Below, piece by piece: positions 61,706 to 64,000 of a DNA stretch of 64,000 nucleotides. Within the stretch, counting starts at the first letter, position 1; each line of letters opens with the position of its first letter. Position numbers and translations under genes: made by a program. The notes beneath the pieces were generated by a model. That model made no database searches, was not told where the DNA came from, and worked only from the letters and a program-made list of their open reading frames with translations. Origin of the DNA: Ruegeria atlantica (GTDB lineage: Bacteria; Pseudomonadota; Alphaproteobacteria; Rhodobacterales; Rhodobacteraceae); assembly GCA_013032095.1 (NCBI GenBank), contig WQBJ01000015.1:1-64000 (forward strand), read 5' to 3'.

Positions 61706-62173
61706 TCAGCTGTCGTCGGAGTCCGCCTTGCCGTGCTTCCTATGCTTCCGGCCCATCCGCTCTTTCGCATCGCTATATTCCTGCTCCGAGATCGTCCCGC
61801 TGTTGTCTGCATCGATACGGTCAAACATCTTGCCAGCGCGGCGCGGCTTGGGCAACTCGTCTTCGCTTAGAAAACCGTCCTTATTGGCGTCGTGCTTTTC
61901 GAACAACTTGGTTACACGCTCATTGGCCTTTTGCTGAACCGCGGCCTGCATTTCCTCGACACTCAATTTACCGTCGCCATCGGTGTCGGCTTTCGAGAAT
62001 CGCTGCGCGCGATGGGCTTCCATTTCTTCCTGCGTCAGTTGACCGTCGCCATTGGCGTCCAGTTCTTGAAAGCTCACAGGTTCGCGATCTTTCGGTCCAG
62101 CAGCCAGAACAGAGGTGCCTGTGATGGCCACGGCCGAGATCAAGATGGCCGGAATGAATTTGGCGCTTTTCAT
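61706..62173 (-). CDS. Periplasmic four-EF-hand calcium-binding protein
   Basis: 155 residues from ATG 62173 (AGGGAAAAC upstream). Signal peptide ending TSVLAAG. Four 12-residue EF loops: DANGDGQLTQEE, DTDGDGKLSVEE, DANKDGFLSEDE, DADNSGTISEQE, all with acidic positions 1 and 12. Basic His/Lys tail. Head of the sigma/anti-sigma/metal-sensor operon. Confidence 0.9.
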   Translation of the reverse strand: MKSAKFIPAILISAVAITGTSVLAAGPKDREPVSFQELDANGDGQLTQEEMEAHRAQRFSKADTDGDGKLSVEEMQAAVQQKANERVTKLFEKHDANKDGFLSEDELPKPRRAGKMFDRIDADNSGTISEQEYSDAKERMGRKHRKHGKADSDDS

Positions 62174-62374
62174 ATCGTTTTCCCTTTGTTTTGCGGCCCC
62201 ATCGCCGCTGCTCACATAGGTTCAAACGGTGACCTGCATGCGTTCCGTCGCAAAAATCGCAAAAAAATTTGGCAGCCTTTCTCAAACCCTTCACGTCACA
62301 AAGCGACGCACCCCCCTTTTCTAAGTGATAAAACAAGCGCAATATCCGGCGCGAACGAACGCGCGAGTTTCAAT

Positions 62375-62773
62375 ATGACAGATCAGACGATCGACACCAC
62401 GACCGAGAGCGACCGCCCGACTTGGCCCGCCTTGGCCAAAGGCTTCCGTTGTCGTTGCCCGAAATGCGGCGAGGGCAAGATTCTGAAGGGCTACCTGAAA
62501 GTTCGGGACAATTGCGACAATTGCGGGCAAGAACTGTTTCACCACCGTGCAGATGATGGCCCGGCCTATTTGACCATCCTACTGGTTGGTCACTTGCTGG
62601 CCCCAGCGCTACACGTGACATATGTGGAATTTCGCCCCGAGCCGCTGACCATGTTCCTGATTTTTGCCATCGGCTGTACCGCCCTGTCGCTGTTCCTACT
62701 GCCCCGTCTGAAAGGTGCTGTTGTCGCCTATCAATGGGCGCGGCGCATGCACGGCTTCGAAAAAGCTCAGTGA
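62375..62773 (+). CDS. DUF983 membrane protein
   Basis: 132 residues from ATG 62375. Two CxxC zinc knuckles (CRCPKCGEGKILKGYLKV and CDNCGQ) followed by two hydrophobic helices (PAYLTILLVGHLLAPAL, LIFAIGCTALSLFLLPRLKG). Standard DUF983 architecture. Function unknown. Ends 13 bp before the Nudix gene and probably forms an operon with it. Confidence 0.9.
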   Translation: MTDQTIDTTTESDRPTWPALAKGFRCRCPKCGEGKILKGYLKVRDNCDNCGQELFHHRADDGPAYLTILLVGHLLAPALHVTYVEFRPEPLTMFLIFAIGCTALSLFLLPRLKGAVVAYQWARRMHGFEKAQ

Positions 62774-62786
62774 GCTGACACAAAGT

Positions 62787-63488
62787 ATGGCAGAAGACAA
62801 ATCAGCGATACGGGATGCGGCGACAGTAATCGTGCTGCGAGACCGGTTGAGCGAACCGTCGATCCTGATGGGGCAACGGGGCGCGAAAGCTGTGTTCATG
62901 CCCAACAAGTTCGTCTTTCCCGGTGGCGCAGTGGACTCTGCGGACGCAGAGGTGCCCTTGGCCACCGGGCTGCCCAAACTGTGCAGCGAACGACTGGAAG
63001 AGAAGTCCGAACCGGGTATGCAAAATGCACTGGCCGCAGCAGCGGTCCGGGAACTTTGGGAAGAAACGGGGTTGGTCCTCGGCGAACCAAACGCTTGGGA
63101 CGGAGCGGTTCCAGATGACTGGCAGGAGTTTGCTGCCATGGGGTTCCGCCCCTCGGCCCGGGAGCTTCAATTTGTGTTTCGCGCAGTGACCCCACCGGGC
63201 CGTCCCCGCCGGTTTGATGCCCGGTTCTTTCTGGTCGATGCCGAAGCGATTCAGGGCGATCTGGACGACTTCAGCCGCGCGTCTGACGAATTGTCCCATC
63301 TGCAATGGGTGCGGTTGAACCGCGCACGCGAACTAGATCTGCCTTTCATTACCGAGGTCGTTCTGGCCGAGGTGGCAGCCCGGGTAACAAACCCCGAGCC
63401 GCCCGCCACTGTACCCATGTACCTGCACACCGAGGAACAAAGCCTGTTCCTGCAACTTAAGGGCTACCCGATGCCCGACGTGGACTAA
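62787..63488 (+). CDS. Nudix hydrolase (NUDT7/19-like)
   Basis: 233 residues from ATG 62787. RGAKAVFMPNKFVFPGGAVD precedes a Nudix box whose helix reads AAVRELWEETGLVL (REx2EE present); a long insert between GG and RE is normal for CoA-type Nudix enzymes. May cleave CoA or related diphosphates. Convergent with the RNase J gene. Confidence 0.88.
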   Translation: MAEDKSAIRDAATVIVLRDRLSEPSILMGQRGAKAVFMPNKFVFPGGAVDSADAEVPLATGLPKLCSERLEEKSEPGMQNALAAAAVRELWEETGLVLGEPNAWDGAVPDDWQEFAAMGFRPSARELQFVFRAVTPPGRPRRFDARFFLVDAEAIQGDLDDFSRASDELSHLQWVRLNRARELDLPFITEVVLAEVAARVTNPEPPATVPMYLHTEEQSLFLQLKGYPMPDVD

Positions 63489-63491
63489 GCG

Positions 63492-64000
63492 TCACTTCAT
63501 CCGACTGATGACTGTCGTCACCTCGGGCTTTTTGCCAATCTCTGCCTTGGCGGTCTGGCGCACGATGCGGCGCATCGCCTCTTCCAGCTTGTCATCGTCG
63601 CGCAAGGTCTTGGCGTCCGCCCGCATCAGGAACTGGTTCAGGTCCTCTTCCAGAACCTCGACCAGTGCGGCTCGGGATGTTCCGATCTCTGGTAGGCCCA
63701 TCGTGTCACACCACGGCTCGCCCAGTGGTTCATCTTCTTCGTCCAGAATGACCGTCACCGTTACATGCCCGTTCAAGGCCATGCGAATTCGATCCCGTAC
63801 GATACCGTCCAGCGCGCCAACCTTCACGGTTCCGTCCAGGTAGGTTCGGCCGGTTTCAATGTAATCCACCACCTGTGGCGTATCCTCGGTCAAGTCCAGC
63901 ATAGTCCCGTTCACAGCCAGAATGCCTGTGCGGCCGCCCGCTTCGGCCAGCTTGGCGTGTTCACGTAAATGCCGGTGCTCACCATGCATCGGGATAACCA
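63492..64000 (-). CDS. rnj: Ribonuclease J, C-terminal part (runs off the window)
   Basis: The last 169 codons are visible; the gene continues past 64000. VIPMHGEHRHLREHAKLA is the post-MBL signature of RNase J, followed by GRTYLDGTVKVGALDGIVRD and the C-terminal domain (ALVEVLEEDLNQFLMRADAK, MRRIVRQTAKAEIGKKP). 5' exo/endoribonuclease in RNA turnover and rRNA processing. Confidence 0.9.
   Translation of the reverse strand, partial: VIPMHGEHRHLREHAKLAEAGGRTGILAVNGTMLDLTEDTPQVVDYIETGRTYLDGTVKVGALDGIVRDRIRMALNGHVTVTVILDEEDEPLGEPWCDTMGLPEIGTSRAALVEVLEEDLNQFLMRADAKTLRDDDKLEEAMRRIVRQTAKAEIGKKPEVTTVISRMK

Noticed and set aside
1-64000. CRISPR array
   Set aside because: No regularly spaced direct repeats of suitable length and no cas-like gene.

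Overview
The window looks like one end of a Roseobacter-group (Rhodobacterales, Alphaproteobacteria) replicon. I infer this from gene content, not from a database search: a tmk-holB-tatD-metallohydrolase block, an H-NOX-like/GGDEF pair, an MttB-type methyltransferase, DUF3572, DUF983 and RNase J genes, a long-chain type AHL synthase and a DddP-like protein. It divides sharply into an accessory part (1 to about 46,600) and a conserved chromosomal part (46,604 to the end).

Accessory part. Five copies of one IS6-family insertion sequence (about 818 bp, transposase always on the minus strand) lie at 1-353, 5238-6056, 21079-21894, 30264-31081 and 42126-42943. Only the last has an open transposase frame. 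They cut the region into blocks: (A) class III adenylate cyclase, DUF4396 membrane protein, a YpsA-like molybdenum-cofactor carrier and a Zymomonas-type pyruvate decarboxylase; (B) an assorted block with an alpha/beta hydrolase, a secreted ankyrin-cytochrome c fusion, an AI-2E family permease, a YegS-like lipid kinase, and several regulator/target pairs (LysR/methyltransferase, AraC/NmrA-like, LysR/PACE efflux, MarR/adenine deaminase); (C) a signalling block with an orphan LuxI-type synthase, two receiver proteins with degenerate GGDEF-like output, a cytochrome P450 and a membrane histidine kinase; (D) a DUF1330-MFS-MBL operon behind a SoxR/MerR-like palindrome and a five-gene catabolic operon headed by a DddP-like M24 protein, then two small exported proteins. 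Gene wrecks sit at the IS borders: EamA, LysR, TrmO, sulfotransferase, IS5, enolase-superfamily, SAM methyltransferase and ParB-methylase fragments. A short palindromic interspersed repeat occurs at least six times in blocks B and D and was not seen in the conserved part.

The accessory part ends with a DUF3489-DUF2924-large serine recombinase module, a cluster of TTCCCTG repeats and a tRNA-Ser(TGA) gene, which I take as the island boundary.

Conserved part. A cell-wall and replication operon (SPOR lipoprotein, D,D-carboxypeptidase, tmk, holB, tatD, PhnP-like hydrolase), an AEC permease, a CbiX-type chelatase, an H-NOX-like/GGDEF pair in which the H-NOX lacks its haem ligand, an MttB-like methyltransferase, a HAD phosphatase, a PleD-like diguanylate cyclase with dead receivers, an EF-hand/ECF sigma/anti-sigma/metal-sensor operon, DUF983, a Nudix hydrolase and the C-terminal part of RNase J running off the end.

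Most promising for novelty: the AHL/REC-degenerate GGDEF/P450/kinase block (22,045-28,939), the DddP-like operon (35,044-40,180), the ligand-less H-NOX, the interspersed palindromic repeat, and the pair of exported proteins sharing a two-cysteine module.
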